Positions 23,481-35,100 of a DNA stretch of 64,000 bases are shown here, in pieces. Each line of letters starts with the position of its first letter. Positions within the stretch are counted from its first letter, which is position 1. The notes under the pieces were generated by a model, which did not search any database, was not told the origin of the DNA, and worked only from the letters and a program-made list of their open reading frames with translations. This DNA comes from Fasciolopsis buskii (taxonomy: Eukaryota; Platyhelminthes; Trematoda; Plagiorchiida; Fasciolidae): assembly GCA_008360955.1 (NCBI GenBank), contig LUCM01001910.1, positions 255,031-319,030 on the forward strand. Reading direction: 5' to 3'. The position numbers and the translations under genes were made by a program.

Positions 23481-23489
23481 TATCATTTT

Positions 23490-23830
23490 GACCAACAGTG
23501 CCTCTTAGTTTGACAGAACTGTCTCATTGGTTATTAGTGACTGCACAATAGTGGACTGTGCCAGACAAATACACATAACCAATCTCATCAGACAATGCGC
23601 AAGTGCAGAACGTAAGACCAGATTGAGACCGCGTTAGCCCATTGACTACAAGCTGTCAGCTCACATAATGGCATGATTAGCAGGCAAGAGTTCGAATATG
23701 CAAACTGAGAAGGCCAACCAATCAGGATGAGTAGTCTGGATTTGGCAAGAGAATGGCGTAAACTAGACCACTTGAAATGCCTGATACGAAATGGACCAAT
23801 CAATGCGTGACCCGGACAACTAATGAAGTT
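23490..23830. repeat. dispersed repeat, copy 2 of 2
   Basis: Blocks in common with 9770-10150 in the same order: GAACTGTCTCATTGGTTATT, ATGCGCAAG, AGAAGGCCAACCAATCAGGATGAG and CCCGGACAACTAATG. It lacks the middle section of copy 1. The class is unknown. Confidence 0.5.
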
Positions 23831-24751
23831 ACGGCAGTCACGCAGGCTCAAATATGCAAGCAGATACGCAGTAAGCACGTGACGTTAACATTCAAAAAAA
23901 CGGAATTTTGTGCCGCTTTATCTGGTTTGTTCCCGTTTGAGTTAGTGAGGAACGGGCAATTTCGATTTAAAAAGGATTGACTGAAGACTTGAAACTGATG
24001 TCGGAACAGTGAATAAGTATTACGCAGTAGTCATAAACGGTAATAAATCGATAACTGCATGCTTCCTGCAAAACGGAACAAATAAAAATGTGTGCGCTAG
24101 AAGAACCAATGTCACCACCAGAGCGTAGCAAGAAGCATAGTCATCCAATTTATCATGAACAACCACAGATTTGTCGCGGAATTTTGCATTATGCCCACAT
24201 TCCTGCAGCCGTCGATTACTGAGAGGTCAAGATTCCACGTAATAAATACACTCGAATTAGCCTGGAAGAACGCAAGTAGCAGGTTTTAGAGAATTAATGG
24301 GACAATTATGGTGGTGCTATACCGTTGCCTACGCGAAGGTTGCCACTATCCAAGAATTCCTTTCCTTACCTGTCGCCAATTTAGAGCCTTATCACAAAGC
24401 CCAGGTTTTAGCGCTGAGTTGCTTGATACTGACTCAAAACCTGAAATAGCCGAAGAACGTTCTAATGGAAATAAACACTTTTTTTATATAAGGGCCAAGC
24501 AAGATACCACGAAAAACTGGTTTAGTTCCCCGATGGCTAGAGACAGAGGGCACTGTGGCTCAGTGCTGCAGTCATCAGCATTCTCGCATTTGAAATCCTT
24601 CGTCTTCTGAAAAGTTCAAAAGCTTATCATTTTGCGTTTTACCTTTCTCTAGCTCTTGTTTTCTTTATCTCTTCTGAGTCCAGAGTGCGAACTTAATTGT
24701 TGTACAAACTGAACTGAACGAAAATTGTAAATGAATTGGGTTTTTTAATAG

Positions 24752-24940
24752 CTCATGAAATCAAACTGGACCACAGCAACAAATTTTGATGCTTTATTTC
24801 GAGACGTAAGCGAAGATTTACAGTGGTTAGGCGAGCTTCTTCCACTGTGCTCAGTCAGGTTTATCAATAGCAGCCTGTCATTTCCGACTTCTTGGGACGG
24901 ATGCTCAAGTGTGAAAGACAAATTGGAACTTGTCTGCTGA
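24752..24940 (+). CDS. candidate exon, unidentified
   Basis: A GGGTTTTTTAATAG acceptor precedes an open frame starting L-M-K-S-N-W and running to TGA at 24938-24940. A GTAAGC donor-like site at 24806 would instead give a 54-nt exon. The peptide (FDALFRDVSEDLQWLGELL in its middle) looks protein-like but matches no family I know. Which border is used, if any, cannot be decided here. Confidence 0.25.
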   Translation, partial: LMKSNWTTATNFDALFRDVSEDLQWLGELLPLCSVRFINSSLSFPTSWDGCSSVKDKLELVC

Positions 24941-25299
24941 AACTTCAAAAAACAACTACAACTCAAAATTTTCTCATCTGAATGCAAGCTTGCTATATTA
25001 TAAAAAAACTGGTATAACTGCCTCTGTATAGATGACATACTTTGTGATTTTTAGAGAGTACTCTCTTAGTTTCCTTGAGTCGACTTGTCAGAAACTGCTA
25101 AGTTCATTTGGCAATTTTCAGAGAATTATATCTGCCAAGTAGTGCAAAGCGACAGCGGCATTACCTTAACCTTATTTCAGACAACGTGCAAACAGTGATG
25201 TGAAAGGTATCCAACCATTGACTAATTTGTCGTAACATCTTCGGCAGTGTGCCTCTTGATGTTTAACCCATCTTCTAGCTCCAGTTCAGTTTGTACAAT

Positions 25300-25600
25300 C
25301 GGTAACCTTGGACCAACGTGTTCTGAGATGCACTGCTACCTCACAGCACCATTTACTCAAGCAGAAAAAAGAGGACAAAAAATAGTGCAAAGAACGCTGC
25401 AAAAATTAGGTTGTTGAATGCAAAAACGTTACTGCCAGCGACATTGAGCCAATTTACCAATTGTATGCAACCACCACTTGGAACAAATCTCACGGAACGA
25501 CACCCGGCAATTAAGCCGCATCCACGCCAGCCATTCCACTGGTTAGAGTTTTTCATTTCCCTTTTGCTATTTCACTGATTGATCACCTAAACTCATCTTT
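25300..25600 (-). repeat. tRNA-like SINE, family 2, copy b
   Basis: Aligned in the same order with the copy at 18870-19180: CTGCTACCTCAC, CACCATTTACTCAAGCAGAAA, AGGTTGTTGAATGC, ACTTGGAACAAATC, a CCATTCCACTGGTTAGAG block and TTTTTCAT. Confidence 0.5.
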
Positions 25601-28600
25601 CAAAAATTATCTGATTCGGTAAAGAACATACCACAAGGCAGCCATTCTGTTAACATGCGTTAAACATTTTTCAACTAATTTAATCTATTCCTTTTCTAAT
25701 CTTTATCTGAAGATGGAAGCTAGAGACCCAGTACCTCATGTCTAATCTCGAATCTACCGAAAACATTCCCACCATACTCTATTAAACACCGAAATTATTT
25801 ATAAATTTGCTGTCAATGGCCGTGTTTCTAATCCGTGGAACAGGATCAACCGATCGGCGCATTCGTGCGAGTGATCAAGGGAACGATCACATCAAAATGG
25901 GTTGTACGGGAATCGATGTATTAAGGTATAAATTCAAACACGTCTAAAAACGAAAATTTGTTTACCATCCCATCTCCAACGGAACGCAATTACCATGGAA
26001 GTGACGTTTCCCCGTGTCCATATCCATCTTATTTATATATAACCGGCCACGTTGTTCAGTACCTGGCTAAAGTTTATCGTCCTTCCTGTCGTATAACACT
26101 CTAACGGAGATTTATTACATGTTCGTCAACTTCCGTATATGTAACCTGTTTTCTCAGCAATACCTTTTCTAGAAACTTTGACAGGGTTTCCACAATCTGT
26201 TGCTTACTCCCTCGGTGCCATTTTGACGCCAGACGATGCGTGATCCCACCGATCATTTTATGTGAACTTCAGCAAAGCTTTTCAAAAGGTTGCTTGTCAA
26301 GTAATGACAATAAGAAAGATAGACCCACTATTAAGTTGACACCAAGATCTCATGATTGGCAAGGCCATTGCTCTGGGATCGGGGCAGGTTTTCTGCGCTG
26401 TGATACTTTGATTATTGGGCTCGGTTCTGCGGGTTCCAGTATGCACAAATGACATTTCAGCTGTAAGCAACTCTCCATTTCTGGAATATGTTGAGAACTC
26501 AAAACTTTCGGTCGGGAGAAGATCGTTTCGTGTTTCAAGTGAATCTGGAAGCACTATACAGAGAATAAAAAGACAGATTTGACTTCTGAAAGATGCGTGC
26601 ACATAGACAACGGGCATTCTAATGAGGCCAGTGTAGCACGTAGCCTCCTTAGTACTTAGTTTCACATCTCTTTAAGTGGGAAGTATATCAATTAATATTA
26701 TTCTCTATTTTAAAGGTCAGAGGATATATCGATAAGATCTATGTCTCCGCGTGGAGGTTTTTGAGCGCTGTTCCTAAGCAGCTTGGTAGATTGCTTTGAT
26801 AAGATTTTTTATTGCTCAAAGCTGAACATGTTCTGCCAAGCGCTGACACGTTCCCTTCTATGGATGCAGAGGTGGATAAATTGAAAAGGGTACAAACTGT
26901 GGTACTAGTTTGGTGCAATCACTCCGCTGTATTCCCCCTGCATGACGACCAAAAATCACTGGATTGTGAACTGTGCAATGCAGGATAATGAAAAACGTTG
27001 TGATCCACGGATAGTTAAGGCTGAACCTTTGGCCTGAGAGTCCACTTTGTGGTCGTTGAAGCATTCGGTGGTAAGTTCCAAATCGCATGAGGTAGCAGCT
27101 TGATGTGATACTACTGGAATGTCTGAAGGTATCTAGCTCGTGGATCTGCGTGGTATAGCAGCACATTTTACCTCACCAGTCCAGGCTAAAACAAGCTGTT
27201 AATAAACTTATGAAAGTGGGGAAGAATTCTAAGTCGCCAGCCGTAGAAACAAAGCTGGAAAAACTTGGTTAATATGGTGCACAAGTGAGCAAAAATCAGG
27301 AGGGACTCTTATGGATGTGAGTAGGGTTAGCGTTACAAGCAGGATAGGGCTATGTCTGCATGAACAAACCCGGTAATGTAAAGTAAATTAAAATGCCAGA
27401 TATTTTGATGGGTAGTTGCCCATGGGTATGTCATGGTGTGCACAGAACATTAGCTCACCAGAAGAAGCAAACGTGTCAACGGGTGACCAAAGTTTCCATA
27501 CTTTTTACCCCATGGTAGGAATTCCGCGATAACCAGTGGCTAGTAAAACGATTTAAACCTTACTGCGACCAGCCATTAACGAAACCTAATTTGTCAATGA
27601 GGACTAGGTGTTAGCCTTGCACAGCCAACTGAAATAAGAATGAGAAAAATGTAAAAACTGGCATACTGATGAATTTGTTGTACACAAACATAAAAGGCTT
27701 TAAATGAGTTCAATAATGTTTCACGACTAAAGACATATGAGCATTTCGGCAACAATTTAAAATTTTTTGGTAAGCTTCGTAGCTGCAGGACAGCTACACT
27801 GAATCTTATCCAGACTCGATCAAATAATTAAAGTTATCTTTGTAAGTAATCCTTAAAGAAACACTCAGGAGGGATTCAGACCGTACAAAAACAAGATAGC
27901 CCAAATTAAGCATACAATTAGGCCCCAAATAAATCTCATTGTTGACAAAAAACACATTAGCATTATTCCTCATCTTAATGGCAGACAATCACAGCCTAAG
28001 CAGACTTTCGCCGAAACTCAAAAGGTTCAACCGAGAACCAGAATCCTAATACAGTCCGTCGGGATGAGAGTGATGAGTGGCTGGAATAAGCTTACCCGGA
28101 GAGGTCACTAAGGCCATATTAGCAGATAAGTAACATAGAGAAGCAAGCAGTGAATACAGATTGCAAAAACTGGCTGGATCGTTGAGTATGCGTTCATGTT
28201 GGCTGAGGGCCCGCAACCGTTCGTCCTTATCATTAAGTTATACGTGGATCTTCAAATTTAACGACGTTATAGATATATCCATATACATATACATATATAA
28301 GTTCCTACACTGCTTGTTTTTAAATTGCATTTGTTCCTCTTTTCTTCTTCACGTTTTAGAGCTTTTTCTTGAAACCACTCAACTTTTCTTTTAGTAATGC
28401 TTGCAAGTTAGCTATGCACAGAAGCTCCAGATAGCAACTATGCCCTTAACTAAATTATTGCTGCAGAATAGTGCCTGTAGCGGAACACGGATTTATTCCT
28501 CCAGATAGCTTGTTTAACCGAACGTTGACCGCCAAGCGCGGTCGCCATTTGCGCGTTACTCACGCATGCTTCTGTTACAATATACTCAACTTGCTACCGC

Positions 28601-29090
28601 TTCCGACTGTCTTTTCCTTATACCGGCCTGTTGTCAAGGTTGCCAGTATTAAAATCGTACCAAGCCGAGTAAGAATTACGCACAAGTGGTTACAAAGGTT
28701 AAGGGCAAGCAAATGTAGCACGAGATTCGCGGTAGGACAATCCGTTCTACATGGCCGGTGGACACTCCAATTTGCTATGATTTGTAACTAGAGAAGAACT
28801 CGCTTTTCCTCAGTATTTGCAGCGCGGGAAATCCACGGAAGCCACCAGTGCAAAAAATCGAGCCATCCTGGCAATCATCGCCAAAGTATTTGATACAAAT
28901 TGTAAGCGTTCATGAACATTTGGTCCCAGTGAAATATTATGCAGACTTTTAAAGGAATGTTTTATAAGCCATAGAATCTAACATAAAATAGTGCACATTG
29001 AGCAAAGTGAAGTTTATTGACGCTTGATAGTTCTAAAATAACGCAAGATTTAGGCCTTCAAGGCTATTCTGCTGTTTGCTTTCTTCTTAC
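25601..29090. other. possible downstream part of the CEP20-like gene, otherwise unassigned
   Basis: If the minus-strand CEP20-like gene has more exons, they should lie here. One minus-strand candidate at about 28075-28240 is open for some 55 codons (contains DERLRALSQHERILNDPASF) and ends near a GTAAGC donor-like site, but it does not resemble CEP20. Simple TATATA stretches occur at 28270-28300. No other gene is supported. Confidence 0.3.
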
Positions 29091-29144
29091 CTGTAACATT
29101 TTCCAGTAATTTTTGCAAACGGGCGTAATGTCAAGTTAGAATAA
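29091..29144 (-). CDS. candidate 54-nt second exon of CEP20-like gene
   Basis: On the minus strand, TAGTTTGCCAG precedes and GTAAGA follows a 54-nt segment. Its phase accepts exon 1, which ends after two bases of a codon. The peptide reads YSNLTLRPFAKITGKCY, where TL and the spacing loosely resemble the segment following the exon-1 helix in FOP-family proteins. The similarity is weak, so this is a hypothesis. Confidence 0.3.
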
Positions 29145-29492
29145 CTGGCAAACTACATATAAAACATAGGAACTCGTAATAATTTTCATTTTTTACTCTA
29201 AAGTGAGGAACAGTAAAGATTGAACATGTGTCACTTAGAGCACCATCTGTGGACTGCATGACGGCTTCACTGCCACATGGATGCAGACGTATACAAATAT
29301 AGCCATATATATATAGATATACATGTACGTGCATTCTTGGTGGATATGGGAACAATTTATGGGATGCTATGCTGCGGTGATACACCTAGCGGACAAAATA
29401 TGTACGCTGTATCACTTTCGCCAAACAAATGCATGTCACAGCTTTATTCTCTAATAATGTGGAGAAACACCCGAGTTGTTACAGAAACTCAC

Positions 29493-29701
29493 CCTTCAAA
29501 CTTCAAGTACTCTAATATTAGTTCTTGGACGATGAACCTAATATCTGAGAGTTCGTATGTCCCGCCTTGATTGGTCGAGGAAACAAACTCGCTCATTTCG
29601 GAAAACACTTCGCAAAACACTTCTGCTTTGATTTTATTCAGGACATCTCGTTTCGCAAGGTTATCCCTTATAGCGCGCCTTAGATCCTCCACCGTTGCCA
29701 T
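29493..29701 (-). CDS. CEP20: CEP20 (FOPNL/FOR20)-like centrosomal protein, first exon
   Basis: The frame starts at ATG 29699-29701 in a GGCAATGG context. The peptide begins MATVEDLRRAIRDNLAKRDV and continues LNKIKAEVFCEVFSEM, then ends ELILEYLKFEG. It matches the FOP N-terminal dimerisation region of CEP20/FOPNL (start MATV.EL, K..VL..LKA...EVF, then L..ELI.EYL.F). It contains an insertion of about ten residues (SSTNQGGTYE region) relative to that pattern. The exon ends at 29493 before a GTGAGT donor, after two bases of a codon. Family members act at centriolar satellites and basal bodies in cilium assembly. A LisH segment would be in later exons. CEP43/FOP is the nearest alternative, but MATV and ELILEYL favour CEP20. 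Confidence 0.7.
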
Positions 29702-29844
29702 TGCCGGTGAACGTTTGAAATTCCACCGTTTATCTTCAGAACGAAGCCGATTTATTAAAACAATTACCCTCTGTTCAGTTGACAGGCTTCAAAAGTGGCC
29801 AGAAAAGTGGGAATGGCATGCAAAATTCTTCCAAAGATATTGAA

Positions 29845-30300
29845 GCTTGGTTTCTGTTGACCCCTACGTAAGTTCCGTTGGGTTGTTTAGTTCAGTTCAT
29901 TGCCTTAATTAGGCGCAGGACAGAAATGACTCAAAGATCAAAGCGAGCAACGATAATATTTCTGACGACATGCACAGAAAATGGTATCTGCCTTCACAAA
30001 TGCTTTCTTCCTCACCATACGTTTGGGGACTCAGAGCGACTTGATTTATGAGATAAAGAAGGGAGAAAGTATAAATCTCACCCATTTCCCGAGAATCGGC
30101 CAAAACTAAGCGTTCCGTCAGGTACTCAGAGCATACCTACCACGGGCACTGAGACGCACATTAAATGTTGGTCCCTAGGCTGCCCGCCTTTTGCTCACCC
30201 TGCTACGAACATTAGTAACTTACTTCGGGGATTAAGTCATACCATATTCTGCCTAACATCTGTAAGAGATTTTGTCGATAAAACGCTGACCACTCGTTGG
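29845..30300. other. intergenic upstream of CEP20-like start
   Basis: This lies on the upstream side of the minus-strand CEP20-like gene and would hold its promoter. I see no TATA box or other site I would assign. Confidence 0.3.
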
Positions 30301-30317
30301 TCGAGCCTTTTCTCTGA

Positions 30318-30668
30318 TTAGCTACCCTGCTGCAAAATTTCGGCCTTATCTCCATCTTGTTTCACCTGTCCAAAGTGTCCAGCAGTTTTCCCTAGTTCGC
30401 CGCTCAGGGGAGCGCAAATCTTATTTTCAGCGTTCCTCTGGTAGCCTGCCAGAATTTTAAGTGCTCCGTTGAATACCCACTTATCCTCCGCCTTTCTGAT
30501 GGGAACAGCCTCATATCCTTGGATCACCGGTGATGTGTCTCCCCGTGTTGACCCTCTAACATTTGCGTCTTCAATTGTTGAACCCGTTCTAGGCATATCG
30601 TCCTTCAAACTAAGCCCCAGTTGATATGTAGTCATCACGGATTTTTCTGCTTTCGTCGCGTTTATCAT
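30318..30668 (-). CDS. unidentified 116-codon ORF
   Basis: This minus-strand frame begins MINATKAEKSVMTTYQLGLS and contains PVIQGYEAVPIRKAEDKWVF, ending with a lysine/glycine/aspartate-rich tail. It has no recognisable domain, signal peptide or membrane segment. Composition looks protein-like, but there is no supporting splice or family evidence. It could be a retroelement leftover given its neighbour at 31.1 kb. Confidence 0.3.
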   Translation of the reverse strand: MINATKAEKSVMTTYQLGLSLKDDMPRTGSTIEDANVRGSTRGDTSPVIQGYEAVPIRKAEDKWVFNGALKILAGYQRNAENKICAPLSGELGKTAGHFGQVKQDGDKAEILQQGS

Positions 30669-31079
30669 ACCGTCGGTATCATCACATCACATTTGTCAGC
30701 CCGGAAACCTACCGTTCGGCGGTATAGTATAGTGTATTACAGTAGTTTAAACTGCCGCACCATTATTATTACCTCAGAAGGCATTCCTTATATTTTGCCT
30801 ATCTTCCTACCTTTCAATCCTACCCACTGTTTGACCTGGATCCACAAAGAAACTTTCCCGAATATGCTGATATTAACTGGTATCGAAGAGTTTTCCCACT
30901 GGCACTGTTCTTACCTAACTGCACCCCGCCCATAATTAGCAGAAACAACGTCAAATTCCGATCCACTTCTAAGCTGATTCGGTAAAAGAATCCCTATTGC
31001 GGATATTTTCATGGCCTATTGTTTTACCATGGGACCCTCATGCACGATCTCCTAACTTCAAAGCTCGCGCGCGGGTACC

Positions 31080-31440
31080 CATCCAAACTATGCACTGACA
31101 GCACCTCGACCGTTTAACGCAGTCTTCTGTTCGGCTGCTGCGGAGTGTCGATGCGACCAGGTTGGCAGATCACACCTAACTTCAAGTCATTGTGGCACTT
31201 TTCGGGCTGGCTTTCCGGAACACAGTCAGCCTCAGTAACTAACACCCCGGTGGTGGAGATCTCGCTGTTTGTTACCGTTCAAATGCATTCGCACAAACCG
31301 GTTTTGTTTTTCCCAAACCAGATCCCATTCCGGAGTGCACAATCCAGCCGAATGCCTGACAAAACCTGTAGCGAAAAGCTTCCGTGATTCTCCACTACCA
31401 TTCGCGTCCTTCCCTAGACTGTGAATCGCTCCTCTCGGCT
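31080..31440 (+). mobile_element. fragment J, 3' part of family-2 non-LTR element
   Basis: Plus-strand sequence here corresponds to the minus-strand 3' untranslated part of element B (about 38000-38300) and of copy H (about 57480-57780). Shared elements include a CGGCTGCTGCGGAGTG-like start, GTTGGCAGATCACACC against GTTGGTGGATTATACC, a GGCTGG...CAGTCAGCC block, and the CCAAACCAG region. The orientation is opposite to C, whose 3' end lies 250 bp away. Confidence 0.5.
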
Positions 31441-31730
31441 TAGCCACCTTGCAATACCGTTCAATTTTTCTGCAACGGGCTTTGAAAAGACGGATTCATT
31501 GTATAGAATGGCCAAAGAACATTCACAAAGCAGCGACTGTGACGGTTTATCTGTTTAGCTTATAAAGATCGTTGATTGCTGCAGAAACTAGTTTTGGCGA
31601 TGAAGACGATCTTGATCATTTCGTATTGCCTTTCTCATGATGGATCATTGCCAATCATCTATAGAATTTTGTCCGAATATCCACACCTGCTTTGTTATTA
31701 TAATATTACTAATAATGTATATTTCTCGAT

Positions 31731-33199
31731 TTGCGAGAGGCATGCCCAAGGCAAGACCAAATTTTAACAAGGATGGTGCACAGGAAAAAGCAAATTATAT
31801 AAATTGAATGGGATAAGGGGTGGGAAAAGCCTTGAGTTATCGCAGAGGTTCACTGGAAAGTGAAACGCGATGCTGCAAAGCAACGGGGAAAGTACAAGTA
31901 TGCCAGTGTAAAGCATAAAATGGAAAACTAATTTTTCAAGACTGAAAGGAGTTCCCTGGGACTGTTTGCAAGCGGCGGACTACGAGTCATTTGGTGTTTA
32001 AGTGCGCTAAATGGACCCACTGCTGGAGCACAACATGGAGGGAGCTGAGCGGTGGATGTCGAGATATGACCGGAGGCCCCAAACGTCCGGAGCGTTACTT
32101 AATGGACGAAAGCGTTGAACTGAAGAGACAACAAGCAATGGTAATGCGGTAACTGGATGGAAGTGGTGGAAAACAGGTGGGACGTCAGAGAAATTAAATG
32201 TGACACGTATCTGACAACAAATGGCCAAACAAATGCCGAGGGCGGGGGAATACTATCAAGATTGTCTCAAACCATCTGGAGGAAATTTGTAAAGCTTCGG
32301 ATATGGATCTCCCAAGAATAGTGGGTATATTTACATATGGAGGGCGGTGAGCTGTGCTGGGAGTTGCGTCAGATAAGAGAAATTTTGTGTAAGAACACTC
32401 CTTGAATACATTAGCCAAGAATATCCTCTATGCTGTCATTTTTGTTGTCGCAGCTTTTGATCTTAGTCAGCAGCACGGTTGGGGAATATAAGGTGCGCAA
32501 GCCGTTCCGGAGACAGTAGTAACCGCGGTTTTACCTGACTGCAAAGATGCGAGCTGCGATAATCGGCGTAGTTTCGGTTGAGCCGGCCAGAACTCGAGCG
32601 CCAGTTCTAGCAGAAATGATGGGATAGAAGATACGGGATCGCCACTACGAGGACGGAAGCGGCAGCAGCGCGTCTGCTGCGGATGCGAGATCTGAAACGC
32701 AAGAGAGAAGTAGTCTGGCTTATGTGCCAGCTTGGGGTTACGATGAAAATTGGATCGCGACAACATACCTGAAAAACAGTGCATCTATTCCGTAAAGTGT
32801 GGTAACTAGAGTAAGCTATGGTAGCAGTTTTAGGGGTGCGTGAAGTCTTTGGGCTACCAAGAACGACTTATTCAGCCATGCCAAGCCAGCAAAGAGGATA
32901 AGATGACATGAAGAGCGAGGAGTACACAGGCTGAAGTTGTTTAAAATCACGGGTTGTGATCTGAGCATGGGTTCATCAAGAAGTACGTCGAACTTTTCGC
33001 CAGCCCACATTGGGAGAAGCCCAAGAGGTAGTTGCTTAAGCCACTTCTGAGGAGGGCATATCACCACCAGGGAGGTCAAAAAGTTCATTAGCGGGGACGT
33101 GCAATAACGTGACGAAGCAAGAGGTGAACCTGAATCCTAGATGATGACCTCATCAAAGATTCCGTCATGAACTGGAATTCTAGCCCATGTTCGCGGGTA
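31731..33199 (-). mobile_element. 3' untranslated region of element C
   Basis: This stretch between the RT end and the 3' tail on the minus strand has frames up to 105 codons without motifs. It is shorter than the corresponding B region. Confidence 0.5.
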
Positions 33200-34730
33200 T
33201 CGTTCAGTCCATTGTTAGCTCGTAAAAGGTTAACTGAGAACTGGACATACAGTAACTCTGCCAGCCGGGCTTTGAACTGGGCTAAATTTGGGCACGACTG
33301 AGGGGAACTAGGGAGTGTGTTTCACAGTTTAAAGTAAGCAACTGTGAAGAATATTGCCTTGGGTATCAGTGGAGTCAGGGGTGTTTTAAAGAGTAGTACC
33401 TCCTACGAAGTGGATACGGGGGACTGACAGTGTCGTTTATGACGCTTGTAGTAGAGTGGACTTCATTACGGCAAAGATCAGAGACAAATGCAAGGTTTAA
33501 TTCGACTCAGCAAAGCCAGATTTGTTCAAGTTCGAGCAGCTCGCATCTGGCCCTGTAGTTAAGGCTAGATGAAGGACCTAGGAGATTTCTAGTGAATGCA
33601 CACTGCACATTCTCGTTTGCAGTTCGATTGACTCTGCGCATGTGCGTGAAGATAATCGGGCAGTATTCAAGGGGGCTTAGCAGGGGACTTGAAGATGATA
33701 GTTCTGCAGTCTTGAGTGCGGACTGCCCTTAAGATCATTATAGCGGTTCCTTCAGCAGCAACGGTCTGGTGGTGGGCTTGCTCATGAAGTTAAAAGAGCA
33801 GGAGTATTGTAACCTTAAGTACTTAACTGTATGTGATACAAGAATTGGCATGCCGTTTATAGAGAGGGCGCTGGGAGGAACATGGCATTTATATGTTATC
33901 GGGGAATTTTTGTCAGCAGAGAATTTCATAAGCCACTTGGAACACCAGTTATCAAGAGACTCTAGGTCTTCATTGATAAGTGCAAGAGTGGAGCTAAATG
34001 AGCTAGCCTCAAAAGAGCAGACTATTTTAACGTCATCGGCAAACAGGATTGGTGTGCCTTGACGAATTACTTTAAATATATGATTAATGTATAGCAGGAA
34101 AAGAAGAGGACCAAGGACGCTTCTCTGAATGACCCCACTGGTAATAGCAGAGAGCTGGGAAAGACAATCGTCAACATTGACTACCTGAATGCGATCCTAA
34201 AGGTGGGATGATAGCCAAGATAAGAGGGTATTTTCTATTCCATAATTCCCAATTTTGGCCAGGATCCCGGAGTGGGAAGCGCGGTCAAACGCTTTTGACA
34301 TGTCTAGAAGATTATGAGCATCGACCGGTGGGAATCAGCACTTTGGGTAACTAAGTCTAAGAATTCAAGGTGACAGGTGAAGCAGGATGGGCTTCTGAGG
34401 ATGACGTGTTGATGAAGTTGTGAGTAGTAAGGAAGTTAACCAGTTGTTCTTTGACAATCTTTTCCGTAAGCCTGGATAGAAAGTGAGTGTGGGTAATGGG
34501 GCAAAAGTTTTCAGGTTCATGCGTCCAACCATTTTGTGATGTGGAACAATAACGGTTGTTTTCAATTGTGACGGCAAGGTAGCGCCGGACATGGAAAGCG
34601 AGAACAGATTTAGAAGGGGCAGTGGAAAATCTGGACCAGCGGTGCGAAATAGGACTGGTGGGATGCCATCATGGCCAGGCCCTTGGGATGGCCTGGCATG
34701 TTTCATCAATTTGATGATGCCAGCAACGTC
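33200..34730 (-). pseudogene. reverse transcriptase of element C
   Basis: 34365-34709 encodes GPGHDGIPPVLFRTAG and LPSQLKTTVIVPHHK. 34240-34330 gives LDMSKAFDRASHSGIL. A stop separates SWLSSHL from RIQVVNVDD. SGVIQRSVLGPLLFLLYINH then leads to the catalytic FADD (FADDV at 34030-34044). 33738-33929 gives WLMKFSADKNSPITYKCHV. 33480-33680 gives THMRRVNRTANENVQCAFTR and ELLELEQIWL. At least one stop and several frameshifts break it. Confidence 0.85.
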
Positions 34731-34797
34731 GAAAGAGATGGAGGATATTCTAACCGAAGTTAAAATGGGTTGGATTTCAGAATGTGTCCGTTTGTCA

Positions 34798-35082
34798 TTA
34801 ATGAGAGTAGAAGAGAAACGTATTGAATGCTTCTGCGATGTCTACGGAGGACTCCGTGCGTAAGCTATTAAATATGGTGAATTTCGGAATAGTTGAGGAT
34901 TTGGGCTGCGAGCGAGCTTTGAAAATGTGGGAAGTCTTTCGAATTGGGTTAGGCGACCCAAGAGCTTGAATTTCCTGCCTTTTTATTCTTAGTTCGGACT
35001 CTATAAGGAATTCTTGTTGCGAGCGGATGATTTGCATTGAAAGCGGGGAGTCGCCCGCTTTATTGAAGACTTTTGAATACAA
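34798..35082 (-). pseudogene. endonuclease-to-RT linker of element C
   Basis: A 94-codon minus-strand frame just upstream of the RT fingers contains QEFLIESELRIKRQEIQAL, a basic helix typical of the segment linking endonuclease and RT in these elements, and ends DIAEAFNTFLFYSH, matching the common FN.FF pattern. Confidence 0.6.
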
Positions 35083-35100
35083 TGCTTCTCCTAATTAGGG

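Larger units (their letters stand above)
31695..35100 (-). mobile_element. non-LTR retrotransposon C (family 2), 5'-truncated and broken
   Basis: Minus-strand order is pre-RT linker, RT, C-terminal domain and 3' untranslated region. It ends in a CTCGCAAATCGAG block and an ATTAGTAATATTATAATAA tail at 31695-31730, which matches the B 3' end. No endonuclease is seen, so it is 5'-truncated. RT segments resemble B and D closely enough to call one family. Confidence 0.8.
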
